This document shows positions 28,201-40,631 of a DNA stretch of 64,000 nucleotides, piece after piece. The notes below the pieces were generated by a model. It had not been told where the DNA came from. It saw only the letters and a program-made list of their open reading frames with translations, and made no database searches. The position numbers and the translations under genes are program-made. Source of the DNA: Atopsyche davidsoni (Eukaryota; Arthropoda; Insecta; Trichoptera; Hydrobiosidae); the NCBI GenBank assembly GCA_022113835.1, contig JAILWY010000026.1, positions 4,980,001 through 5,044,000 of the forward strand, in the 5' to 3' direction. Each line of letters begins with the position of its first letter. Within the stretch, counting starts at the first letter, position 1.

Positions 28201-30462
28201 TATCCTCTTGGGTTTTCTCAGGCGGATTCTCTAGCGATGAAACTTTGGAGTCCTTAAATAATTCCTAAGAGCTAAGTTTGAGGACCCCTGGGAAGACAAT
28301 CACTGCCGCAAGCCGAGGGAAATAATTACCCACCCTCGTACAGCCCCACCCCTGCGTAATAGACAGGGTTAAAGGTGTTGTTATTATTACACGTTGATAG
28401 ATGAGATGCAACACCAGGTGAGACTACAGTATACTAAAATTTATTTTGCTATTATCACATTTATAAAATTCGTTTGTCCATATCATATCTATTATGTGTT
28501 AATAATACGCCAATTTGAAATGTTATATTTTTTCCTAAATATAATATCACTATTAATGAGTAAGTAGTATCGAATCTACTAATTAAATGATTTCTTTTTA
28601 AATCCTATTAAACTCAAAACAGTCATTTCAATATTATCAATACAAAAACTAGATTACAATCATATATGTTTATGTATTTTTATTATAATAGTTAAATCTT
28701 GCTAAATTTACTCATTCAGACATTTTCACTTTAACTTCGTTTACAGTTTACCCACTTTTCTCGCAACCGAGGTCTATCGGTCTGATAGTCGCAACCGAAG
28801 CTGTATTAAAATAAGGGTGTATTCTGCAGTAGAAAGGTGTACAAGGCAAAACACCGTGGGGGGTTATTTTAAGGTAAGGGAGGCTCGTCACGTGATTTCC
28901 GCTTGAGACATTTGAAAGAAAGTTGTTGGCGCTTCAGCAAGTGTTATCTCGGCGGTTTTAGCACGTTTATTGTGATTGCGTTAACGCTGTATACTCAAGT
29001 ATCATATTACGTAAATATAAACGTTACCTGGAGCGAAGAAACGTTATAATATATGTACAACATTTGTTTGATACAGGTAACCGAATGAATATATTAATTA
29101 ATTCATTTGTGAGTGTTATTCATGTTTTGAAAACAACTCGTTTGTTGAAGTTCAAGATATATATTTGACTAAATCCATGGATAAAAAACCTGTTATGAAA
29201 TTTCAAAAGTATTGTATCTATTATATTCAATCTGTAGGATAAATGAATTTATCTATAGTAGTTAATATTCCCTAGATATGACGAAAACAAACTTTTTAAA
29301 CACACTGAAGTTGACAAGCCGGGACAGGTAATGAAAATCGACGGGACTTTCTCGGGTATATATAATTACTTTTTAATGATTAATGTTCAACAATAACAAT
29401 GTGTAATAAATAATGGGTACAAACAAATAAATAATTCTGATTTATTGAATGTGTATTGTCCACCCGCATCACGCGATGTCACAAAGAGCCTTATCTATAA
29501 ATAGAGGCTGTACGGGAAATAATCTCCCCTATTAAAATACAATAAAACCCGATAACCAGGCGAAAACCTTTGAAGCATCATTACAGTAACAAATATTTTT
29601 TCACAATCGCATAAATTTACCGATATTGTTTTGAAATTAATTTAAAACCATTAATACTTTTATTTTCCACCTTTGTGAAAATTGCTTTGCGTGTTCATAT
29701 TAAAAGTTCTGTAATATTTATATTTATGGACAAATGTGCTGTTACATGTACGAATAAATATATGCTTACTTTAAAAATCATTTTACACTGTCGACATATT
29801 CTGTTTATTGTTAATTTATTAACTAGTACTTATTTTAACGGATATATCATTAAACTCTTTGTAGCAACCTTGATATTATGGGAAAGGGTACAAATCTTAG
29901 CGATCCATCTCTAATAATAATTATTAATAAAAATTCGATTATAACAGAAATGTCAACAGCTTTGTTATTTATGGGAGCCTACCTTTACGCGGAGGTCATT
30001 TTAGAAAATATATGGCTGGTATTTATTTTTACATTTATTTATTAATGTTAGTAACAGATCATTGATTAAAATCATAAAATTGTTTTATATGTTTTTAATC
30101 TTATGGTTTCTAGATATCCAGGGTTAAACATTTTTAATAATAAACAGCGCACGTTATGAGAAAATGTCTGCAGTGCTACGTAAAGCTGCCTGTGTACGCT
30201 TTAAATAGCATTCTGTGCACGTTTTCCGAATCGGAGTAAAGCGTGAAATTTTCAGGAAAAACTGCAATTTGCCTCGGAGGCTGTTGTTGGGCTGCGGCTG
30301 TTTGCATGAAGTCCTCTCACCAGGGAAACTCCTCACGTCCTCCACGCGGGGAATCCACTTCCCTCTGCGACACTCCCCTGCAAACATTATAACACACTTC
30401 GGCTGCTAGATTTGTGGATTCTCTCATATTTAAAAAAAAATTATATGTTCGTTAGTTTAATC
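25205..30462. other. AT-rich non-coding stretch
   Basis: No supported gene. GC-rich islands occur at about 25490-25850, 27290-27350, 28220-28380 and 30270-30400. The longest frame (25483-25788, minus, 101 codons) shows no recognisable domain. Confidence 0.55.
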
Positions 30463-30478
30463 ATAATAGAATAATTAT
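30463..30478. repeat. left target-site duplication of copy 1
   Basis: The sequence ATAATAGAATAATTAT is identical to 31195-31210. The last AT could instead belong to the element, whose other copies start ATGTC. Confidence 0.75.
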
Positions 30479-30801
30479 GTCGATTTTTTTATTAAACGTC
30501 AATCAGATGCGTAGTTATTACCCATTACGGGTTTATTATATTATTACTAATATTATCAAAAAATCGACATATGTATATGATGGTGCGCGTCTTGGCTAAA
30601 TTAATAGATTTTAAAAATAATTTCCAGATGGGACTAAAATCGCTTCACTTGTTACTTTGTTTAAAAAGTCCAGTGCTTGCAAATCACTAAATATTGGTTG
30701 GCCTGGGCACATTGATTCATATTTAGAGTATGATTATATTAATTTTAGATTAATGTCAATCAGAATGCGTTTTTATTTACCCATGCAGGTATTAGTATGT
30801 T

Positions 30802-31013
30802 TATGTGATTAAGCACATTTTTTCATACATTGAAAACGATTAAAGAAAACTCTCAGAAAATATCATCGTGACTTGTGTGGGATTCGAACCCACATCCCCA
30901 AGGCCATGAAAGCTTGGGGATGTGGGTTCGAATCCCACACAAGTCACGATGATATTTTCTGAGAGTTTTCTTTAATCGTTTTCAATGTATGAAAAAATGT
31001 GCTTAATCACATA
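30802..31013. repeat. perfect palindrome, 101-bp arms, 10-nt loop
   Basis: Arms 30802-30902 and 30913-31013 are exact reverse complements around the loop GCCATGAAAG (30903-30912). Each arm is the 3' half of the retroposon core: the B-box/T-arm-like GGTTCGAATCC, then the CACGATGATATTTTCTGAGAG tract and the terminal TGTGCTTAATCACAT. The copy is in a subfamily slightly different from the adjacent full core (GGTTCGAATCC against GGTTCAAATCC). A transcript would fold into a very stable 101-bp hairpin. Confidence 0.95.
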
Positions 31014-31056
31014 GAGTATGATTATTAAAAATTCTCGATAAACGGAAGTGATTCGT

Positions 31057-31111
31057 TAGTACAAGGGTTAGTACAACGGTCATGTAAACCAGGGGGTGTG
31101 GGTTCAAATCC
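31057..31111 (+). promoter_or_regulatory. internal Pol III A box and B box, copy 1
   Basis: TAGTACAAGGG at 31057-31067 fits the A-box consensus TRGYNNARNGG. GGTTCAAATCC at 31101-31111 fits the B-box consensus GGTTCRANTCC. The 44-bp offset equals that in a real tRNA gene. Flanking GTGATT and AATCAC could form an acceptor-like stem, so this is a degenerate tRNA-like segment and not a functional tRNA. Confidence 0.75.
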
Positions 31112-31194
31112 CACACAAATCACGATGATATTTTTCTGAGAGTTTCTTTAAATCATCTTCTATATATGAACTAATGTGCCTAATCATATTTGTA

Positions 31195-31210
31195 ATAATA
31201 GAATAATTAT
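31195..31210. repeat. right target-site duplication of copy 1
   Basis: Perfect partner of 30463-30478. The element's own 3' end is TAATAATATAA-like, so one or two bases of the duplication could be element sequence. Confidence 0.75.
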
Positions 31211-34200
31211 CACATTTACTTTACTTAGTAGACATACTTAATAAAATGAACGTCTTCTACATTATATTTCAAAAAATCAAATAATAGCAAGATGATTTAG
31301 CACAGTTAATCGTGAAACTGAATTTGTGTGTATATATGTTTAGTTAAAACATAAGTAAAATATTTTTTAAATCATGAACTATTTGATGCCATATTAAAAT
31401 TCTGTTCATCGTGTCGGTGTTATATCATACCGTTCATAAAAATAACACTATACTGCCTCGTTTATGGTTTGTGTATCGCATTTCTAATATTAACTTAAAC
31501 ATAACACATGGTCACCCAGAACACTGCGGACTGGCGCGGTCCCTGTGGCCCCCGAGCGAAATCCAATCCGAATCACACCCTCGCCAGGGGTCTCGCATTT
31601 ACTGGACCCCTATCCAAGCTTTGATATTTACATTCAGTGTTATAACACTCGATTAAAAACTTATTGTATTGTATTCCAAAATTTGAATTTTTAATACAAT
31701 AGCAAGAGCCAAAATGTTGAGTTAAACCAGAGTCTTGTTTTGAGCTGAAAACTCGCAGGTATTTTTTTTACGTTTTAAAAAGTACTTATTTCTTTATATT
31801 TATTTATGAAAATAATCGTTTATACTGTTAAACAAACATCTTTTCTATTATTATCTTCTTTCCAAAGACTTAACGTTTTTTTCTACACGAGATAAATACA
31901 ATGGACGTGAGGCGGGTTGCAGATTTATTTATTTGTAGGCGCTTGATCATTACTATGTTGAATAATTTATTATGAAATAGTCAATAAACAATTTTCCAAA
32001 ATAAATTTTAATTTTTTTATTTTTTGATTCTGATATATTCTCGTCAAGCAATTTCTAAAATTTTATTAATAAACTAAACTAAACTTTATACAAAGATGTA
32101 TGGAAACATATCGAGTTTCCAGTTTACAAACAAGTTAAATTAATAATCATTTTACATTTTTCTGTTCTTGTTTTATTTCTTACTGCAGTGGTTTTATTCC
32201 TGAAAAATTCAAACGCTCTAACTTTTGAGACTAGACACTGGTCAAGAGATCAGTCAAATTTTATATTTAAAAATTGTAACTGTGCATTTTTGGCAGTATA
32301 TTCTATATCAGAAATAAGACAGTTGATTCTTGATCAAGAAAGTGTTGTGTAAATCATATTTCCACAACACTTTTGTAGTACAACAGTTCTTAACGCAACG
32401 CTAGAAAATAAAGTTAATTAAATTTCCAGAACCCAAAATAACGCAAATTCTGAAAAACTTTCCTCGGAACGAAGTAAATAGTCAGTTGTGCTCACACAGT
32501 ACTGTTTGCACGAGCCTGCTTAATTTATTTCAGGGGTTGGTTTCAGCCCCAGACCGCAGATGTCACCTACCCCGCCGCTTGCTCCACACCGGCACCTACA
32601 ATCATTACTGCCCGCAAGCCGCGAGGTAATTGGACACCCATCAGCTGATCGGGGGTGAGAACTTGGCTGTTTGTACTCGGAATCCAGGAACTAGATAAAT
32701 AGAACGGACTCCAAACGGGCGAGTGTGTTGACCGTGGACCACCGGTACTACACCGGCACGTGTTAATTAAGGTGATTACTCGGTGGTGTTTTTTTTCAAA
32801 TGAGTTTACAGCCTATTTAAAGTAGAAAGCAAATTCCGATTCACATCTCCACGCCAATTTTATAATTCCTGAAATATTCAGCAATATCATTGATTGCTAC
32901 ACAGTTCATTTTTGTTAAAAGGTGGAGATTGTGCGACTCGAATCTATGATGCGGGAACGCAGTCGTTCACGTGAATTTCATGCATGCTTCGATTGGGGTA
33001 GTGCTAGTCCCATACCGCTTTGATGATATATATCATAAAACTTTGCCTCTGATATTCCTCAAGTACTTTAAATTATGTTGGTGTCACGTGTCTATATTTG
33101 AGATTATGAATGTTTTCACTCCTTAGTACATTTGCCTTTATCAGAAAGGAAAAAGTAGAATTATCCGCAATTTCCAAGCTAATTGGGTATTCATATTTGA
33201 TGCTCAAATGGGAAGCAGTCTGCAGAAGATATAAATAATATATTTTTCCCAAGAGATAATTTATTTGAGGATGAAAAAGTAGTAATTGAGGTGACATTTT
33301 TGGCGTAAACCAATGATTTTTTTAGCTTTTATTATATTTACAATAGTGTGTTTTATAAAATGAAACATGTTTTTGTACTTGATAAATCTTTTTTTAATCC
33401 CTTTAAATATTAACAATTTTACAAAACATTATACATCTAAATAGATATTTACAAAAAATATATACAGGTTAACAAAGAGCTACCTACTTTTCTGTCTCTT
33501 TTATTAAACTTTAATTATTGTTCAAAATACTTTTAACTCTTTTAGTATACATGTCTTTTTATAATATAATTGATACATTTTTACATTGGAAGAGATAAAT
33601 GTTGATTTTAAGACTAGATTCTTAATAACATAATTTTCAACAACCGTACACAAGCAAAATTGGGTACCTCAAAGTTTATTTCAATCGACCAAAGTTTTCC
33701 AATTGCTACATCACCACAATTTTCATATTCAACTTTATTCATTTAACTGCACAATAATTCATTCAGTACGATCTAACAATTTGTTGCAATTCGTGAGGTG
33801 AAATATTTGCTTCATAAAATTACAATCGAATAATCAATGGTTTATTAAAACCGTCATTGTACATTAAAAAAATATCTTAAATACTATTTACAAATCATCA
33901 CAGATTCTTTATTAATTAAAAATACTTCTCTTTCTGTAAAATTAAAAGCTACCTTGTAGCCATTTTATTCCAGTTGTTAAAAAATAATAAAAATAATTTT
34001 TAATATAAATATGGTCCTATTTTACAATTTACTTACAATTTCTTACAAAATATTAACTTTGAAGGCAATTGTTCAAGCACCTATAATTGTTACCATGTAC
34101 ATTCATAACCTTTAATAAATGTTTATTTTAAAATAAAATTTCTTGTTGTATACTATATGTTTGTTAGTTTAAAATAAATGCAATAAATGTGATATTTTTA

Positions 34201-36292
34201 CAAGTAAAACTAACAGCTTTCATCAAAGTTTAATGTTGCATAATATTTTATTTTACTGAGTATCAAAAAGTTTATCAAACTTAATTTTGTTTTTAAAAAG
34301 AATATCCCAAAGGTCCAAACGGTAGATCTTGACAGCAATTTTTATGAGTCTAAGTATTTCGGAAGAAGACTACAGCATACGATCAAATGCAGCAATTTAG
34401 TTTTGCATAATAAACATGCAAACAAATTAACTATTGAACAATAAATTATTTTTATCGCGCTGAATATTCTAGGTTTGATTGCTTCTTGTTTGCTTCGTGT
34501 TATTGCGCGTCTATTCATTTTAATTAAGCCCAGCGATGTTAATACAACAAATAAACTAAAACAACACATTGAAACAATTCCACGCGCACAAAAACAGTGG
34601 ACATACCCCGTTTTGAGAGTTGGGAGCGAAATATCCAAAGGCTCAGGGTGAATTTAAATTTAAGTGTCAAATGAACGGCCACGTTGGCGATGTTTTCATT
34701 ACAAATGAATTTTCTCGCCGTTTTCCCATCCGAAAGATCCCCGGACTTGGAATTTACATAATTTTAAAAGCTTTCGCGAATTTATTATAAGTAAATTTCT
34801 ATGTCATTACAACTTTGTGCTTTGTTCTATAAAAAGCTGCTTAAGGGGAGGCGCGAACCAAAAACGACGAATCGAAGCAGACATTCTCCCTACTTGCCTA
34901 AACTCAATAATCTTTGCTGAGCAAGTTACTTCTGCGCGCAGTTGAGGTCAAATATCTCTTCCGTCTTTTGTGGCATGAAAAGGAAATGTAAATTTTAAAC
35001 ACATCATGAATACAGCATAATTTCTAGCTCACTTAATAATAAAAAAAAATTATGCATAACGCAGCGATACTACATAATGAAAGTCTTATTTTCAACTCGC
35101 TATACCAGTAAAATATCAAACTATGGATACGAAATTTAACAATGCGTTTAAAAATAAAACTGTCTTTCGATTCAAAAACAAATAAAACCGTACATTAAAA
35201 AAATACAAACACTCAAAAGATCCAAATGAGATTTATAGAATGAAGGCGCAGCTGTTGGTCTCAGAAATGTGTTTTTTGTCCAACCCCCCGCGTAGAGGGC
35301 ATTTGAACATTTTTGGGCAACAAAGGTGGCCAGAGTTATTACAGGGATGGCGCGTGGGGGCAGACAGACCCTAGCCGCGGGGGGTGGGGAGCCTTCGTGT
35401 TTTATTGAGGTCTGGCCATTAATTTGTCAATGAACCACAATGTCACCTGAATACACCGACCTGATTATCGGGGATTTAAAAATTGCACAATTTGTTTTTT
35501 GTAAATGCTCACAAACGACATTTATCAATCCATCTTTAAAAAACTGGTGGTTTATAAAACTATTTTTTAACAGACACATATTGTTTCAGTATAAATGTAT
35601 TTATGATATAAATTTAATATAAAAGAATATAGTGTTTCTATGGTTAAGTATTGGAAAACTTCTATAGAATATTCCCGGCCTTGAAAAGTGATGCTTTTCA
35701 GGATGATGGATGCTTCGCATTTCGAAGGAATCTCTATTTAGAAAAACATTATATGGTTTAAAGAAGTATAGGAATGTATTTCAACGTGACGTGAATATTA
35801 TCAGATATTTTTTAACACTATTTTAGTTTTACAATTTTATTGATTATCTTTAATCGACTTCGTTCGTATCACTATCCAAACATATTATCCATGATTTAGT
35901 CATTTTTTTAAACTCTCGCCAGCCCGACTGTTTTATAGTAAATTTAAAATGGTTATATATAATGTTAATAAATAAGTTTCAAGTTTGCAATATGTGTCTA
36001 TATTAATATCTTCAACGTTATTGCGAATTTAGAGTTTCTCATACAATAGGACGACATAATGAAATGTAATACTGCTTTGGAGACTGTCTAGACAGCAGAG
36101 ATATTGAATGACACAATTAAACGCTTAACTGAATCGAGTAACATTAATAAAAGCGAAATATTTTTAAATTGGGGGAGCAATACAATATTCCAAAATGATT
36201 ATCAAAAAATGTGACAGTGAAGCTCATATACAAACTGAATTTTTTTACATAGTAGTGGAGATATACATTAAATGCACAATGAAACGACTGAG
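31211..36292. other. non-coding stretch downstream of fringe
   Basis: Apart from the palindromes at 32327-32373 nothing is assigned. GC-rich islands lie at about 31500-31620, 32530-32760, 34620-34760 and 35270-35420; the last carries a G-rich run, CGCGGGGGGTGGGGAG. Part of this may still be fng 3' UTR. Confidence 0.5.
32327..32373. repeat. adjacent 14-bp palindrome and 11-bp-arm hairpin
   Basis: TTCTTGATCAAGAA (32327-32340) is a perfect palindrome. It overlaps a second hairpin with arms 32339-32349 (AAAGTGTTGTG) and 32363-32373 around a 13-nt loop. The site is non-coding and about 4.6 kb beyond the fng stop. Confidence 0.75.
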
Positions 36293-36952
36293 TTTATTAA
36301 CACAAGCTCTTTTCTTTTACTAGCTTGATGTTTTAGAAAAAAAAAATGTGTTGGGCATAAGACAGTTGCAAGCTACGCTTAGCTTGTGCTTAGTACATAC
36401 TAAGCCTAAATAAACATAGATTCGAAAACTAAGTATTCAATGAATATACACGCAAAAGTATAAGTAAAGTACGCTTTTTTGAGTCCACACTTCCTGGCTG
36501 ATCTTGTTTTATGCTTAGTTTCTTATTTGCTACACATTAGCGACATTTTGTACAATCAATAAAACCAATAAAAGTAATATTCAATGTAGAGGTTCATGTT
36601 TTGGGTAATATAGCATATTGCTCAATACATGTTATGGACCGATATCAATTATTTGCAATAGTTAATTGCATATGTACACGGCTTCTAGTGCTGATAATAG
36701 TACTGAAGTAAGATGGGATTGTCAATTGGATAACGGTGGAACAACTTCTCGAGACTTGAAAATACGCTTCGAGGGAGTTTAAGATACTCGTGGGAAAGGC
36801 ACTAGTAAATTGCAAATAATTCACAGCTCTTTCAGACTCTTTCGGTTCGCAGCGGAATAAAAACACTGCGGCTCCGCAACGCTCGGGAGACGTCTCGCTC
36901 TTCGCGACCAGAGATGCCCTGGCGCGAGGGAGACGACTATACGGGTACTCTG
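36293..36952 (-). other. fng: fringe 3' UTR, end uncertain
   Basis: Sequence directly after the fng stop must begin the 3' UTR, since the terminal exon has no other end. On the minus strand the first canonical AATAAA I noticed is at 36298-36293 (TTTATT on the plus strand), about 660 nt after the stop. Further candidates lie at 35842-35837 and 35406-35401. Nothing in the sequence decides between them, so the end is a guess. RNA 3'-end reads would settle it. Confidence 0.35.
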
Positions 36953-37007
36953 CTATCTGGGACAGAAGCTGAAGTAGGGGAACAGGAAGCAGTGCAGCGA
37001 GAGAAAT
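36953..37007 (-). CDS. fng: fringe terminal coding exon (SLHCFLFPYFSFCPR-stop)
   Basis: The coding part of the last exon reads from 37007 down to the TAG stop at 36955-36953. The acceptor is a pyrimidine-rich tract ending GTTACAG. Its first base completes an arginine codon, followed by FLSLHCFLFPYFSFCPR and stop. The cysteine-containing SLHC..LFP..FC block is the conserved end of Fringe, so the reading is well supported despite being only 17 codons plus a stop. An overlapping frame of 128 codons at 36645-37031 uses another register and is not the gene. The usual residue after RF in the family is tyrosine; here it is leucine. Confidence 0.92.
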
Positions 37008-38792
37008 CTGTAACGAAAAGAAAATCGACATAATTAGTCGAGGAATTAGAAAAGTATAAATTAAATTTTATGCAATGCGCCAACGGTGGCTTACACAGAC
37101 TTACACAACAGTAGAATGCAATTTATATGCTATACCAAACAAATTATTATATCAATGGAAAAATGACAACGGTAAGTTGTTCTAACCGCAAAAATATATT
37201 TATCGAACATCATCCTCTCCTCAAAAGACGTTGGTGACCATCTCACTAAACATATTTGTCTGTTTATGGTTTTCATATGGTAAATAGTGTAGTCTGTAGT
37301 GGGTCTCCGGGTCCATCTACACCGCAATTTTATATTCAAAAGAAAGATCTGTGCATTGCTGTATACAATGATATGGATTGCAACAAATGCTCACTTGCTT
37401 GATTAATTTAATCCGCGATCGCAAAAATACTTTTACACAAGCGCCATTGATCATATCAACACTGTTTTGACAAATTTGAAAAAAAAAATCAATCCGTGTT
37501 GATTGAATATGAAGAATAACGATGCGATACAATGAAGCTTGTTTGTGATGGACAAAAGGGAAAAAAAATGATTTTATATTCAGAATGATTCAGTTGTGAT
37601 AAAATATTTATTTTATTTCTATCCAATTCAAGCGCATAAACTTTAAATATGGCCTTTGCATGGGTGATTCCACTGGAGCCACGTACAGGCAGAAGCCACA
37701 CAATGGCGCACAAGTCTATTTTGTATTACCATGTATTTTAAATTCCTAAATAAAATATGTGAATAAAAACCTTAGTAGTCCGGGCGGCGTGTCATATGAC
37801 TGAAGCACGCGGACGATTTACGCTCAGTTACAATTTTTATATAAATAAAAATATATATTTTAAATAACAGACTTTTTCTTCCAATATAAAACTGCGGTGT
37901 AAAAGGACCCTGGGACCCTCTACACTATTTTTCCCTTAAAAAACTATGAACACTGGCTCAGCACAAGTGGAAACGGTAGTGAAAAAGTATTTTTTATGTG
38001 AAGACTTATGACAAGCTTCTATAACAATTCTCAAATAATTTACAGTTAAATATTTTATTTTTTAAATCGGTTGACCTTGTTTGGTTGATCATTCGAGATG
38101 CTTTAAAAAATGGCAGCATGTGTAAAACAACTATAGTATATATTTCATCACGATATAGATCATCTCAAAAATAAGTAAACTGCTACATTTAGTGACTCGT
38201 ACATAAATTTGAAATTTTCTGTCACAGATTTGCGAGCGGAGCGTTACTCTCGCGCGCGCTGAGCATCATAGGATAGTTATTAATTATGTACAGAAGGAAA
38301 CATGATCGGTCCGGGGCTTGATTTACAATTGCCAGCGGCCGACCCGCTGCGCGGCTAATGTACGATGACTGGGACTATACTTCGTGTGGATCGTCCACAA
38401 TAAATACACACCACAGAATTATGCCACAAAGGGTTTCTTGCTCGCCTGTGATTAATAAGGGACCCTTCGATGCAGGCGCGTTGATTTGAAAATTGAAGCG
38501 TGGCTTTAATATCTCCTGACAATTATGGCTGCACATTCGGGTGGGCTTTACGCCACAAGCACAGCTTGAAGACATTCATTCTACCAACAAAGTGCAGTCC
38601 GTAGAAGCAATATAGCACTGCATGCCGTATGTTTACGAATCAAATCAATTTTGTGAATGGATTAAGCTGTTCACGTACATACAATTCAAAAATATTAAAC
38701 AAGCTCTGTCAGTTATGCACGCATTTGAAAGCCACGAGGTGTGGGTTTATATCAACCTGTATCTTAAAATAATAAAGATAAGATGGATTTAC
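37008..38792 (-). other. fringe last intron (1785 bp)
   Basis: Phase 2 intron, GTAAAT donor at 38792 and GTTACAG acceptor at 37008. It is AT-rich with no open frame resembling a known protein. The four minus-strand frames at 37130-37713 and 38375-38575 look random. A short GC-rich patch at about 38225-38350 contains the dinucleotide run TCGCGCGCGCTG. No mobile element was recognised. Confidence 0.85.
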
Positions 38793-38970
38793 CTGTTGGG
38801 GTCGTAGTTGAGGTCAAAACCTTCTACGCTGACGACGTTCCACTCATCCTTGTTCTTGGAGGAGGAGAAGGACACCTGCTCGGACAGCGTGTCTCTCCGC
38901 AGGAACTTCATGGGCTCCAGGTGGGAATGAAACTGCTCCACAACCGTCAGGGGCTTCCCCAGGAGATGCT
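38793..38970 (-). CDS. fng: fringe exon with the FHSHLEP motif
   Basis: This 178-nt exon reads from 38970 down to 38793, after acceptor TTTTTTGCAG and before donor GTAAAT. It completes the shared glutamate codon, encodes 58 residues beginning HLLGKPLTVVEQFHSHLEPM, and ends two bases into an arginine codon (AG|A). It includes the invariant FHSHLE of Fringe proteins and a QVSFS strand, then WNVV and EGFDLNYDPN close to the C-terminus. The same bases are open on the plus strand (38783-39022), but that frame shows no family resemblance and is an antisense shadow. Confidence 0.94.
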
Positions 38971-40631
38971 CTGCAAAAAAATATACAATGAAATAAATCA
39001 AATAATAATATTAACTGCATAAGCGTCTTGCCATGCGAAATTTTGTATAAGAAGATGAATGGGTTGAAATCGCATGTATTATATATTTTTTTAATTGTTA
39101 GGATTATTCATTTATCAAAGTGATTGGAATACCCAATAAAGGTACAAATAATCTTCTCGCGCTTTGAGATTGCATAAAAAAGCGAGGTGTAAGTTAAAGG
39201 AAGTTGATTTAAAATATTTTATAAAAAAAAAACTATATATTATACATAAATAATAATTTAAAAAATCAGGTCAGCATCCAGCGTCTCCAGTCACGCGAGG
39301 GGTGCAAGTCTCACCTCGCCCCCCGCCCCGTGACGTCAGAGGGTAGCACAAGCAAGTCGGATGACGCGGGGTGATTGATGCACCTACCCCCGCGTATTAA
39401 TTATCGCAAATGTGATTAGTTGCGAGGTCGTGACTAACGAGCGCTAGAGGAGCTTTTATCTCGTACGGCACTGAAAGCGACGGCTAATTTTGTTACAACT
39501 ATTATATTATAATAAATGGAATATTTACAAGGGCTTAATGGCGACTAAAAGGCTGACGTTAAAATATTCTGATTGTTTACACCACAATGAGGCTAAGCAG
39601 TTCACGTTAATGACAAATGACAGAATTTTTAAAAATGTTACTGAAAATCTAGTGTGTAAAGGAACAACTAAATTTATACATAATTTATTTATTTTTAAGT
39701 CATGGTAGATGAATCCATGCTGCATATATAAAAAAAAATGAAAACTTGAAAATTTATTTAAATTATTTTATTACAGTTACTTTACACAAAAGTTGTTAAA
39801 ATATTTTACGAGGATTTTTGGATTTTAAAAAGTTCAAAGCTCTAGTTAATGATCTATGAACATAAACAGAGACATCACCAAATACGAAAACAAAAGAGAG
39901 AATTATAAATGAATAAGTTAATTTTAGATAAAAAGTAACAATCTGTAAAATTTATCAAATAAAGTATTATTTTTGGAGGCATAAAATTTGACCTATATTT
40001 ACACATTTCTTGAAGCAACTTTTTTGCTGTAATATAAACTTCTCAATTTGATCATCATATAAAATTTCAAAGCACTCCTCAAACTTGACTCCAGAGGGAA
40101 AGTTAAATGTAGTAAATTATCAAGCACCTACATTATTTTGTAAAAGCGACAAACCATATTTGTTATTAAACAAATTATTTTTGCGCAATGAATCCCTGTA
40201 TCTTAAAAAAAGTTTTATTTATTATTTTACAGTAAATAAACAAAACACCTAAGCTATAACCGTGTTCTGGAGTTTTGTACATTAAAATGAATTTTATAAC
40301 TTTTGCATGGCGTTCGAATCTGATATTTTTTAACGATACATTAAATATAAAGCTTAAAAAAAAGGCGAGTACTTTTGTATAGAAAGGCTCTTCGGCAATT
40401 TATTTCAGTATTGAACGCAAACCCCTGTAAAAAGATAGCAGCTCCAAGGTTTCTTATAAAGAACTACCAGCGATAATATTGTAAAGAATTAGGGGAAGAA
40501 GGAGAACAAAAACGTCCAGAGCAGTCGTGCTTTATCAACTGCTGTTCTGGAAGCTTCTGGAACTTTCTAGACGTTCTCCGCAGCCAATAAATAATACCAT
40601 AGAATATTAAACAAGTGCCAGCTCAACTCAC
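38971..40631 (-). other. fringe intron (1661 bp)
   Basis: Phase 1 intron between the PDD and FHSHLEP exons, donor GTGAGT and acceptor TTTGCAG. It is mostly AT-rich. A GC-rich island at roughly 39270-39480 includes a TGACGTCA octamer (CRE/AP-1-type core) near 39332 and C-rich runs. No gene is seen. Confidence 0.85.

Larger units (their letters stand above)
30463..31210. mobile_element. composite tRNA-derived retroposon, copy 1 (with 16-bp TSDs)
   Basis: The insertion is bounded by identical 16-bp direct repeats ATAATAGAATAATTAT at 30463-30478 and 31195-31210, taken as target-site duplications. In order it contains: an inverted terminal block (30479-30557) starting GTCGATTTTTTT; a plus-strand block (30558-30740) that matches the reverse complement of about 45712-45883; a second, diverged inverted terminal block (about 30750-30801); a perfect 101-bp-arm palindrome (30802-31013); and a full plus-strand core (31014-31194) with A box 31057-31067 and B box 31101-31111. 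It ends with GTGCCTAATCATATTTGTA. No open frame is present, so it is non-autonomous. The long duplications suggest insertion by target-primed reverse transcription. Family not recognised. Confidence 0.8.

Noticed and set aside
30860..30960. tRNA gene suggested by GGTTCGAATCC and stems
   Set aside because: Only the 3' half of a tRNA-like core is present, duplicated as a palindrome; there is no A box or anticodon arm. It is part of the retroposon.
36645..37031. Minus-strand frame of 128 codons
   Set aside because: It overlaps the fringe terminal exon in a different register. The frame continued from the previous exon gives the conserved Fringe C-terminus and stops at 36953.
38783..39022. Plus-strand frame of 79 codons
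   Set aside because: It is antisense to the well-supported fringe exon at 38793-38970.
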